Below, in pieces: positions 54,377-62,407 of a stretch of DNA of 64,000 nucleotides. The DNA is taken from the NCBI GenBank assembly GCA_030065915.1, contig JASJCQ010000006.1, positions 62,001 to 126,000 of the forward strand, written 5' to 3'. The notes under the pieces were generated by a model that made no database searches, had not been told where the DNA came from, and saw only the letters and a list, made by a program, of their open reading frames with translations. A program made the position numbers and the translations under genes. Numbering within the stretch: the stretch's first letter is position 1; the number at the start of each line of letters is the position of its first letter. The DNA comes from Woeseiaceae bacterium (lineage in GTDB: Bacteria > Pseudomonadota > Gammaproteobacteria > Steroidobacterales > Woeseiaceae).

Positions 54377-55992
54377 CAAACGTGACGCGTGTTCTCGTGG
54401 TCGGCGGCGGCTCGGCGGGCTGGATGGCCGCCGCTTATCTCAATGCAGCGTTGAATCGCGACGAGAAGACGGCGGACATCGCGCTGATCGAATCGCCCGA
54501 CGTGCCGCGCATCGGCGTCGGCGAGGCGACGATACCGAACATCAATCACATCCTGCGGGTCATCGGCATCGATGAAGAAGACTTCATGCGGCGCGTGGAC
54601 GGCACGTTCAAGCAGTCGATTCGCTACGTGAACTGGCTGGAAGGCCGCGGCGACTTCTATCACCACCCGTTTAGCCGTTACCGGCCCAGCCCGATCGACA
54701 CTACCGGTCGCGACTGGCTGATGAGCGATCGATCGATACCGTTTACCGAGACCGTCACGGCCCAGACTGCGTTCTGCGAACTGGGCCTTTCGCCGAAGAT
54801 GGTCGGACAATGGGACTTCGGCACGCCGCTCAGCTATGCCTTCCACATGAACGCGCTGAAGTTCGCCGACTACCTGTGCGAAGTATCGACGGCCCGCGGC
54901 GTGACGCACCACCTCGATCATGTCGTTGACGTACACACGCACGAGGACGGCGCTATCGACGCCGTCTCGACGAAGAGTGGCCAGCGCCTCGAAGCCGATC
55001 TCTTCATCGACTGCACCGGCTTTGCGGCGCTGCTGATGGAAAAGACGCTGGGCGTCGACTGGGTCGACTGCTCGCAGTGGTTACTGTGCGACCGCGCCAT
55101 CACGATGGCCGTGCCTTACGAACATCACTACCGCGGCTACGTCCGCCCGTTTACGACGGCCACGGCTCTGTCGAACGGCTGGGTCTGGGAGATCCCGCTG
55201 CAGGACAAGCGCTCACTGGGCTACGTGCATTCGAGTTCGCTGCTCGAAAAGGAAGACGCCGAGCGCGAGATTCGGCGCTTCGAAGGTGCCCATGCGGAAT
55301 CGCTCGATACGCGCTTCATCTACTTCAAAGTAGGCTACCGCGAGAAGGCCTGGGTCAAAAACTGCATCGCGATCGGCCTCGCCGGCAATTTCATCGAACC
55401 GCTGGAGTCGACGGGCCTGTACCTGTCCGACCTCGCGACGGTGATCCTCACCGAACACTTCCCGCACCATGGCGACATGGAAGCGCTGGCCTTCCGCTTC
55501 AACCGCGTCATGGTCAATCGCTTCTACGAGATCCTCGACTTCATCAACATGCACTACTGCCTGACACGCCGCACCGACACCGAGTTCTGGCGCGAAGTGC
55601 AAAAGTCAGAACGCATCAACGATCGCCTGCAGGCAAAGCTGGATTTCTGGCGCGTCAAGCCGCCCTCGCCGTCCGACTTCGAGGACCAGTTCGTGCCCGG
55701 GCAACCGAACCGGCCGCTGGAAAGCCGACTGTCCGGCGATCACCGTGCGCCGATCGACACCGCCGGGCTGTGGGGCTACGAGTCCTACGAGGCGATCCTG
55801 TACGGCATGGACTTCCTGCGCGAGGAGTGCGACGCGTGGTTCGGCACCGACCGGCCGAAGACGCGAGTGCTGCCGCGGGTGATCCAGAAGCTACAGATGG
55901 CGCCGCAAAAGCTGGTTCGCCACGAGGAGTGGCTGCACCAGGTGCTCGGCATGCCGCGCTACACGGTAGCCGCCGGTGCGAGGCGCCACTAG
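54373..55992 (+). CDS. Flavin-dependent tryptophan-type halogenase, copy 2
   Basis: The 539-residue enzyme shows GGGSAG (residues 11-16), GEATIP (50-55), Lys80 in GTFKQSI and WVWEIP at 270-275. The middle and C-terminal part (RFNRVMVNRFYEILDFINMH, LTRRTDTEFWREVQK) are nearly identical to copy 1, which points to a recent tandem duplication. Its start overlaps the copy 1 stop by 4 nt (ATGA), giving translational coupling. All catalytic features are intact. The substrate may differ from copy 1 because the extended loops after residue 430 differ. No free tryptophan gene lies nearby, so the substrate need not be tryptophan. Confidence 0.94.
   Translation: MTNVTRVLVVGGGSAGWMAAAYLNAALNRDEKTADIALIESPDVPRIGVGEATIPNINHILRVIGIDEEDFMRRVDGTFKQSIRYVNWLEGRGDFYHHPFSRYRPSPIDTTGRDWLMSDRSIPFTETVTAQTAFCELGLSPKMVGQWDFGTPLSYAFHMNALKFADYLCEVSTARGVTHHLDHVVDVHTHEDGAIDAVSTKSGQRLEADLFIDCTGFAALLMEKTLGVDWVDCSQWLLCDRAITMAVPYEHHYRGYVRPFTTATALSNGWVWEIPLQDKRSLGYVHSSSLLEKEDAEREIRRFEGAHAESLDTRFIYFKVGYREKAWVKNCIAIGLAGNFIEPLESTGLYLSDLATVILTEHFPHHGDMEALAFRFNRVMVNRFYEILDFINMHYCLTRRTDTEFWREVQKSERINDRLQAKLDFWRVKPPSPSDFEDQFVPGQPNRPLESRLSGDHRAPIDTAGLWGYESYEAILYGMDFLREECDAWFGTDRPKTRVLPRVIQKLQMAPQKLVRHEEWLHQVLGMPRYTVAAGARRH
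54406..54434 (+). repeat. 29-nt exact repeat in copy 2 halogenase (partner at 56026-56054)
   Basis: The 29-nt stretch coding for GGSAGWMAA is identical in copies 2 (54406-54434) and 3 (56026-56054). The identity at silent positions supports recent duplication or gene conversion between the two. Confidence 0.9.
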
Positions 55993-55995
55993 GTC

Positions 55996-57594
55996 ATGCA
56001 GACGACGCGCGTATTGATCGTCGGTGGCGGCTCGGCGGGCTGGATGGCCGCCGCCTACCTCGATGCCGCGCTGAATCACTCGGGCGAACGCAATGTCGAC
56101 ATCGCGCTCGTGGAATCGCCGGACGTGCCGCGCATCGGCGTTGGCGAGGCGACGATCCCGAGCATCAATCACATCCTCGCGGCGATCGGCATCGACGAAA
56201 AGGACTTCATGCGCCGCACCGAGGCGACGTTCAAACAGGCCATCAAGTTCACGAACTGGGTGCACCCGCAGGACGACGGCTATTACCACGCCTTCGGTCG
56301 CTTCACGCCAACGCCGCTGGACGACGCCGGCGCGCACTGGCTGCGCAGCGATCGGTCAATCCCGTTCATGGAGACGATCTCCGCCCAGCCACGGTTGTGC
56401 GAGTGGAACCTGTCACCGCAGATGTTGGGAAGATGGGACTTCGGCGCGAAGCTGACCTATGCATTTCATATGAACGCGTTGAAGTTCGCCGACTACCTGT
56501 CGGAGGTCGCCGTTTCTCGCGGCGTTCGACACGTGCTCGCGAATGTAGCCGGGATTGAGCTGGCAGAAAACGGCGACATCGCAAACGTGCAGACCGACAC
56601 CGGTGAGACGCTGGTGGCCGAGCTTTACATCGACTGCACCGGTTTCGCCGCGCTGCTGATGGAACAGACGCTCGGCGTTAAGTGGGTCGACTTCTCGGAG
56701 TGGCTGCTGTGCGATCGCGCGCTCGTCATGCCGGTACCCTACGAGACCCACTACCCGGGCTTCGTGCGCCCATACACCTTGTCGACGGCGCTATCGTCGG
56801 GATGGGTGTGGGATATCCCGCTGCACAGTCGTCGCGGCGTCGGCTACGTGCACTCGTCTGCGTTCATCAGCGAAGACGAGGCCGAGCAGGAGATCAAGGC
56901 CTACGAGGGCGCACACGCTGATGACCTCGACACACGCATGGTTCACTTCAAGGTCGGCATGCGCGAGAAAGCCTGGTTCAGGAACTGCATCGCGGTCGGG
57001 CTATCCGGAGGCTTTTTGGAACCATTGGAATCGACCGGTCTCTACCTGTCGGACCTCGCGACCGTATTGCTGACCGAACTGTTCCCGCATCGCGGACACA
57101 TGGAGCAACTCGCCCTTCGCTACAACCGCATCATGTCCAACCGCTTCTATGAAGTGCTCGACTTCATCAACATGCACTACTGCCTGACGCAGCGCCGGGA
57201 CACGCCGTTCTGGCGCGAGGTATCACGGCCCGAACGAATCAACGATCGCCTGAAGGCCAAGCTCGAATTCTGGCGGAGCAAACCGGTCGCGCATGCGGAT
57301 TTCGAAGACCAGCTGATGCCGGGGCAGGCATTCACGGCGACCGGCATCGGCAAGATGGACACGCGATCCCCAATCGACACAGGCAAGTTGTTCACGCGTT
57401 CCAGCTACGAGGCCGTCATGTACGGCATGGACTTCCTGCGCGACGAATGCCGTGAATGGTACGGCGACGACCTGCCTCAGACCGGCGTGCACCGGCGCAT
57501 CGCCGAGCGGCTGAACCAGGCGCCGTCGAAGCTGCCGCCGCACGACCTGTGGCTGCAACGGATGGTCGGCATGCCCGCGTATTCGGCGGCCTGA
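55996..57594 (+). CDS. Flavin-dependent tryptophan-type halogenase, copy 3
   Basis: The 532-residue enzyme carries GGGSAG (residues 10-15), GEATIP (50-55), Lys80 in ATFKQAI and WVWDIP (270-275), so it should be active. It is related to copies 1 and 2 but more diverged, with LTELFPHRGHMEQLALRYNR where those have EHFP...LAFRFNR. It starts 3 nt after the copy 2 stop. Part of its DNA is identical over 29 nt to copy 2. Function: halogenation of an unknown, possibly indolic, substrate. Confidence 0.94.
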   Translation: MQTTRVLIVGGGSAGWMAAAYLDAALNHSGERNVDIALVESPDVPRIGVGEATIPSINHILAAIGIDEKDFMRRTEATFKQAIKFTNWVHPQDDGYYHAFGRFTPTPLDDAGAHWLRSDRSIPFMETISAQPRLCEWNLSPQMLGRWDFGAKLTYAFHMNALKFADYLSEVAVSRGVRHVLANVAGIELAENGDIANVQTDTGETLVAELYIDCTGFAALLMEQTLGVKWVDFSEWLLCDRALVMPVPYETHYPGFVRPYTLSTALSSGWVWDIPLHSRRGVGYVHSSAFISEDEAEQEIKAYEGAHADDLDTRMVHFKVGMREKAWFRNCIAVGLSGGFLEPLESTGLYLSDLATVLLTELFPHRGHMEQLALRYNRIMSNRFYEVLDFINMHYCLTQRRDTPFWREVSRPERINDRLKAKLEFWRSKPVAHADFEDQLMPGQAFTATGIGKMDTRSPIDTGKLFTRSSYEAVMYGMDFLRDECREWYGDDLPQTGVHRRIAERLNQAPSKLPPHDLWLQRMVGMPAYSAA

Positions 57595-57604
57595 GCAGGA
57601 CGAC

Positions 57605-59125
57605 ATGGACGGCAAGCGCATTCAGAGCATCGTCATCGTCGGCGGCGGCACCGCCGGCTGGATGACCGCGGCGGCGCTGTCGCGCGTGCTCGATGCGAGG
57701 ACCTGCCGTATCCGGCTCGTCGAGTCGGAACAGATCGGGACGGTCGGCGTCGGTGAGGCCACGATACCGGCGATCCACGACTTCAACCGTCGCATCGGCA
57801 TCGACGAGAAAGACTGCATGCGCGAGACCAGCGCGACATTCAAGCTCGGCATCGAGTTCGTTGACTGGCGGCGTACAGGCGATGCTTACATGCACCCCTT
57901 CGGCACTTACGGACAGAACATCAACGGTGTCGGTTTCCATCACTACTGGCTGAAGGAGCGGGCGACGGGCAACCCGGTCGAGTTCGCGGATTTCTGCCTG
58001 GCGAAAGTGGCAGCCAAGAGCGGCAAGTTCGCCTATCCGAGCGAGGACTCGCGCTCGATCTACTCGAACTACTCCTATGCGTTCCATTTCGACGCATCGC
58101 TGTACGCACAGTTCCTGCGCGGCTTCGCCGAGGGACTGGGCGTCGAGCGCATTGAAGGCAAGGTCGTTGACGTCTCATTGAAGCCCGAGAATGGCCACAT
58201 CGAAAAAGTCTCGCTCGAAGACGGTCGCGACATCGACGGCGAATTATTCATCGACTGCTCCGGCTTTCGGGGACTGCTGATCGAACAGGCGCTCGGGACC
58301 GGCTTCGAAAGCTGGCAGCAATGGCTTCTCTGCGACCGCGCCGTGGCCGCGCCCAGCGCCAACACCGGCGCACTGTCGCCGTACACACGCGCGACGGCGC
58401 ACTCCGCCGGCTGGCAGTGGCGTATTCCGCTGCAGCACCGCACCGGCAATGGCCACGTCTACAGCTCGAGACACGTGAGCGACGACGAAGCCGCATCGGT
58501 GCTGCTTGAGCATATCGACGGCGAGCCGCTGGCTGACCCTCGAGTCATCCGCTTCCAGCCCGGCAAGCGAGAGCGCATGTGGAACAAGAACTGCGTGGCG
58601 ATCGGTTTGTCCGGAGGCTTCCTCGAGCCGCTGGAGTCGACGAGTATCTTCCTGATCCAGGCTGCCATCATGAAGCTGATCGAGTTCTTCCCGGACGCGG
58701 ATTTCGCGGCGCCGGACATTGCGGAGTTCAATCGCAGCATGGACTCGATGTTTAACGAGGTTCGCGACTTCATCATCCTGCACTACAAGGCAACCGAGAG
58801 ACGCGACAGCGAGTTCTGGCGTTACTGCTCGGACATGCCTATCCCTCCTGAACTGGCGCATCGAATGGAGCTGTTTCGCCGGCGCGGCGTCGCATCGCAT
58901 CGACAGGGCGAGCTGTTCATCGAAACCAACTGGATTGCCGTCTATCTCGGGCAGGGGATCATTCCCGAGACTTACGACCCCCGTGCCGACCGAGCCGACA
59001 GCACACTGGTGAGCCGCAATATGAGGGCCATGCGGGAATACGTTGCCAAGGCCGCAGAGTCCATGCCGTCACACGAACAGACGATCGCCGACAGCGGCAT
59101 CACGGCGAGCGGAGCGGTGTCATGA
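57605..59125 (+). CDS. Flavin-dependent tryptophan-type halogenase, copy 4 (distinct subfamily)
   Basis: The 506-residue enzyme has GGGTAG (residues 13-18), GEATIP (50-55), Lys80 in ATFKLGI and WQWRIP (270-275). It differs from copies 1-3 in the central loop (DAYMHPFGTYGQNINGVGFH) and the C terminus (ETNWIAVYLGQGIIPETYDP). That wording is of the type known from Xanthomonas/Caulobacter paralogues that act on indole-like substrates, from memory. It starts 10 nt after copy 3. All catalytic residues appear intact. Confidence 0.93.
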   Translation: MDGKRIQSIVIVGGGTAGWMTAAALSRVLDARTCRIRLVESEQIGTVGVGEATIPAIHDFNRRIGIDEKDCMRETSATFKLGIEFVDWRRTGDAYMHPFGTYGQNINGVGFHHYWLKERATGNPVEFADFCLAKVAAKSGKFAYPSEDSRSIYSNYSYAFHFDASLYAQFLRGFAEGLGVERIEGKVVDVSLKPENGHIEKVSLEDGRDIDGELFIDCSGFRGLLIEQALGTGFESWQQWLLCDRAVAAPSANTGALSPYTRATAHSAGWQWRIPLQHRTGNGHVYSSRHVSDDEAASVLLEHIDGEPLADPRVIRFQPGKRERMWNKNCVAIGLSGGFLEPLESTSIFLIQAAIMKLIEFFPDADFAAPDIAEFNRSMDSMFNEVRDFIILHYKATERRDSEFWRYCSDMPIPPELAHRMELFRRRGVASHRQGELFIETNWIAVYLGQGIIPETYDPRADRADSTLVSRNMRAMREYVAKAAESMPSHEQTIADSGITASGAVS

Positions 59126-60621
59126 CGAACAGCGAGATCTCCCGGCTCATCGTCGCCGGCGGCGGCCTCGAGGGATGGACGGCAGCGAGCGGCCTGGCCG
59201 GCGCGCTCAAGGGGACGGGCGTGTCGCTGGTCGTCGTCAACGTGCCGAGACTCGTTAATGTCGACCCCGCCCAGTATGTGCCGCCCGATGCGCTGCAGTT
59301 CTTTCGCGATGCCGGCATCGATGAGGATGAAATCATTCGCGAGACCGGCGCGACGTTCCGGCTCGGCACCGCGGTCAGTGGACTGAAGAGCGAAGACGAC
59401 AACTTATTCCGGCCGTTCGGTGTAACCGGCGCACACATCGGCTTCATACATTTCCATCATCTCGCGACGAAACTCCGGCTTAGCGGTGAACCATTTGAGC
59501 TCAATGCGTTTTCACCGAACGCGGCGGCGTCAGCGGCCGGTCGATTCAAGCGAGCAGACGACAACGATGGCCACAGCGGGCCGCCTATCGCCTATGGACT
59601 GAACCTCAACACCGACAAGCTGATCGCGCTGTTGCGTACGCATGCCGTGAACAAAGGCGTCGAGATCATCGAGGGTGAGCTGACTGACGTGGTCCGGGCA
59701 TCGGACGGCAGCAGGATCGGGGCCGTCATCGTCGATGAAGACCGCCGCATCGAGGGGGATCTCTTTATTGACTGCACCGGCGAGTCGGCACTGCTGATTC
59801 GCGAGGGCATGAACGTACCCTACGTCGACTGGTCGCACTGGCTGCCCTGTGACCGTCGCATCAACGTTACGACCAGGGGCAGACCGGGAATGCCACCCAT
59901 TCTGCGCAACGTCGCGACCGACCAGGGCTGGCTGGTACAGGCGCCGCTGCAATACCGGACGGCCAACCAGTTCTGCTACTCATCGCACTGCACCTCAGAT
60001 GAGGACGCATCGAACTTCCTCGTCGACTTCCTGGGCGACGTGTCGGCAGACGCCATGGCCTTCGGTGAAACCCGGAACGGGCATCGGCAACACTTCTGGT
60101 CAGGAAACTGCATCGCCATCGGTACGTCGGCCGGGCGGGTCGAGCCTTTGGAGGTCAGCGACTTTCACCTCGTGCAGCGTGCCGTGCGACGTCTCGTGCA
60201 GTTATTCCCCACGCGGAAGGTCGAACCGACGCTGGCCCACGAGTACAACCGCGCAACGCAGGAGGAGCACGAATGCCTGCGCGATTACACACAACTGAAT
60301 TACCTGGTCTCCGAGTGGCGGGACTCGCCTTTCTGGAAACTGGGCAGCGGCGCTGACGCGAACCCGTCGCTGACCGAGCGCGTTGAGTTATTCAGGAGCC
60401 GCGGACGCGTGACGCTTCGCGAACATGAGACCTTCGACCGGGATGGCTGGGTCGCCGCCCTGTTGTCGGTTGGCGTGTTGCCGGAAGGCTACGACCCGCT
60501 GCTCGACTCGATGGAACTGCCCGCGCTGAGAGCGCATTTCGATACGATGCTCGCGGCCATCGGCCGTGCCGTCCAGGGCATGCCCACGCAACGCGACTAC
60601 CTGGATCGGCTAATCGGCTGA
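59122..60621 (+). CDS. Halogenase-like protein, copy 5, catalytically degenerate
   Basis: The 499-residue protein keeps the FAD glycine motif GGGLEG (residues 13-18) and the overall fold (FFRDAGIDEDEIIRETGATF, DLFIDCTGESALLIREGM). Key residues are lost: GEATIP (50-55) reads AQYVPP, Lys80 is Arg80 and WxWxIP reads WLVQAP (W270, V272, A274). The later EPLEST reads EPLEVSD. It therefore should not form the lysine haloamine and may be a regulatory or chaperone-like partner, an FAD oxidase of another kind, or a decaying gene. It starts 4 nt before the copy 4 stop and overlaps the convergent sulfotransferase by 12 nt. The frame is full length, with no stop or frameshift. Confidence 0.9.
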   Translation: MTNSEISRLIVAGGGLEGWTAASGLAGALKGTGVSLVVVNVPRLVNVDPAQYVPPDALQFFRDAGIDEDEIIRETGATFRLGTAVSGLKSEDDNLFRPFGVTGAHIGFIHFHHLATKLRLSGEPFELNAFSPNAAASAAGRFKRADDNDGHSGPPIAYGLNLNTDKLIALLRTHAVNKGVEIIEGELTDVVRASDGSRIGAVIVDEDRRIEGDLFIDCTGESALLIREGMNVPYVDWSHWLPCDRRINVTTRGRPGMPPILRNVATDQGWLVQAPLQYRTANQFCYSSHCTSDEDASNFLVDFLGDVSADAMAFGETRNGHRQHFWSGNCIAIGTSAGRVEPLEVSDFHLVQRAVRRLVQLFPTRKVEPTLAHEYNRATQEEHECLRDYTQLNYLVSEWRDSPFWKLGSGADANPSLTERVELFRSRGRVTLREHETFDRDGWVAALLSVGVLPEGYDPLLDSMELPALRAHFDTMLAAIGRAVQGMPTQRDYLDRLIG

Positions 60622-61560
60622 GACGGCCGACGCGATCATCGCCTCGGTTTCATCCAGCAACGTAGCGAGTGCGTCGAGCTCGGTCGCGTGTCTTCTCCAT
60701 TTGTCAGGATCTGGCGCCGTCAGCGTCGTCCGCGACAGCGGCAGGCTGCCGCCCGCCGGAAACTGTGGCGTGTCGACGCCTGAGAAACGGCACACCCGCT
60801 CGAAAGTTGCGCCGGGATCTTCGACGAGCTCGGTGTAGCTGACCGCGCACCAGCGATCGCGATCCAGTGCCTGCAGGTCGTCCAACACGATGCGATTCGT
60901 TTCCGCCCACTGGAATGCGGCGATCTCAGGCAACGACTTGCCGACCAGCGAACGCCAGCCGGGCGGCAGCAGGAAGCACCAGGCAGGACGGTCCCAGCCG
61001 GGCAACTGGCTGAACGTAACGAATCGGCCCGTCTGCAGGCCCAGGGTCCAGGCCTCGATCAGGCTCGCGACGTTCTGCCGCGCGTCCCGGTACAGGTACA
61101 CAAACCGCGCATCCGGAAACACCGAATTCAAAAACGGCACGTTCAGCGCATTGCGCGGCGTCTTCTCGAGCAGCGTGATGCTGTCTGGCCTCTGCTCCGG
61201 CGGGAACTTAAGAAACGGTTCGCCGCGGTGGTTACGCGACAGCATCAGGAAACACGAACGCATCGCAGCCTGGATCTCCTCGCCTGCGTGGCTCGCATCG
61301 AGGCGACCTGAATCGAGCGCAGCGTTCTCGGCCCTGAGGCTCGGAAACGCGCGGAAGATGCCGTGGCTCTCCCCGCCGACGGTCCAGAAACCATCCGCGC
61401 GTGCAAGTTGCTCGAACAGCAGGGTACTGCCGGCGCGCGGCGCAGACAGAACGATGACAGGCTTCGACAACAGGCGGCTGACCGCGTCCACGGAGTACTG
61501 CGCGGTCGCTGCACGCGCGGCGCGAAGCAGGTCCTGGGCATGGGCGCGAACGTCAGGCAA
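60610..61560 (-). CDS. Sulfotransferase-family protein (right of the halogenase locus)
   Basis: The 316-residue protein has the 5' PAPS-binding motif SAPRAGSTLLFEQLARAD (about residues 39-56), the 3' phosphate region VYLYRDARQNVASLIEAW and a late LVEDPGATFERVCRFSGV. This is the Sulfotransfer_3/tyrosylprotein-like group and is not closely related to the sulfotransferase on the left. It should transfer sulfate to an alcohol or phenol in the cytoplasm. The upstream Asp/Asn hydroxylase gene (gap 96 nt, same strand) may be cotranscribed. The last codons overlap halogenase copy 5 on the opposite strand by 12 nt. Confidence 0.88.
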   Translation of the reverse strand: MPDVRAHAQDLLRAARAATAQYSVDAVSRLLSKPVIVLSAPRAGSTLLFEQLARADGFWTVGGESHGIFRAFPSLRAENAALDSGRLDASHAGEEIQAAMRSCFLMLSRNHRGEPFLKFPPEQRPDSITLLEKTPRNALNVPFLNSVFPDARFVYLYRDARQNVASLIEAWTLGLQTGRFVTFSQLPGWDRPAWCFLLPPGWRSLVGKSLPEIAAFQWAETNRIVLDDLQALDRDRWCAVSYTELVEDPGATFERVCRFSGVDTPQFPAGGSLPLSRTTLTAPDPDKWRRHATELDALATLLDETEAMIASAVSAD

Positions 61561-61656
61561 TCAGTATTCCGCCTGGCAGATATCGATCAGCGTGAGTGAT
61601 CGATGCCGTCGTTCTGCTGGATAGCGAGTCTTCAACAGGCAGGGTCCTCGATGCCA

Positions 61657-62337
61657 TCACTGCTCCGGGTAGCAAGTACACGCGACCTGCAGGTGATCCG
61701 TATCGCGACAGGCCTGCGGACTGCAGAGCGTGGATGGATGGAGCTTGCGGCCGCAGCAGCACTGCTCACCCGGCAGGACGAAGTCCAGGATAAGGTGCAC
61801 GCGATCGGTGCCGCTGTTGTTCGCGACCGAGTGCATCCGTCGATTGTTGATCTCGTAGACGTGACCGGCGTCGAGATTCTTAGTCTCGCTGCCGACGGTG
61901 AACAACACGTCCGGGTCGGTGACGATCGGCACGTGGACGCGATGCGAATGCACCAACGAGAAGTTGTTATCGGTGTGGGCCGCGATCGAGCCGCCGGCGA
62001 CGAGTCGCACGAGCGTCGCGCGTACGAAGTAGCCGAGACCGAACTGCTCAATCAGCGAACGGCCGAGCTCGGACTCTTCGAAGTGGTCCGCGACAAGACC
62101 GAGAATCGGCCTCAGCACCGGCTCGAACTGCTGCAATTTCGGCAACCGGGTCGGATGACTGTGGCGAAAATCCGGGTCGAAGACCAGCGGCACCGTCTGC
62201 GTGTCGCGGTGCACCTCGTAGCGCTTCTGCCGAAACGGATCGGAGTTCCACTCGTCGTCACTGATGGAGGCTACGAGTTCGCGCAGCGGTTCGGGATCCA
62301 CTCGCCCGATCTCGAGGAAATTACCGTCAAAATTCAC
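61657..62337 (-). CDS. Aspartyl/asparaginyl beta-hydroxylase-like dioxygenase with Cys-rich tail
   Basis: The 226-residue protein is an Fe(II)/2-oxoglutarate dioxygenase. HTD at 121-123 gives two iron ligands, His169 (RRMHS) the third, and Arg179 (DRVHL) the 2-oxoglutarate anchor. The strand SHRVHVPIV (131-139) fits the jelly roll of the Asp/Asn beta-hydroxylase family. The last 34 residues form an unusual tail with seven cysteines (193-195, 205, 210, 220 and 222) that may bind metal. It could hydroxylate an amino acid, peptide or protein. It is transcribed toward the sulfotransferase (96-nt gap). Confidence 0.9.
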   Translation of the reverse strand: MNFDGNFLEIGRVDPEPLRELVASISDDEWNSDPFRQKRYEVHRDTQTVPLVFDPDFRHSHPTRLPKLQQFEPVLRPILGLVADHFEESELGRSLIEQFGLGYFVRATLVRLVAGGSIAAHTDNNFSLVHSHRVHVPIVTDPDVLFTVGSETKNLDAGHVYEINNRRMHSVANNSGTDRVHLILDFVLPGEQCCCGRKLHPSTLCSPQACRDTDHLQVACTCYPEQ

Positions 62338-62407
62338 GCCGGTTCAGACCGCCTTTTTCGTCAATACGGGCCGCCAGTCTACCGAATGCGCTGTCATTGT
62401 GAATCGG

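Noticed and set aside
60610..60621. Overlap of halogenase copy 5 with the sulfotransferase considered as a frameshift
   Set aside because: Both genes have intact family ends and normal stops, so the overlap is a convergent 3' overlap, not an error.
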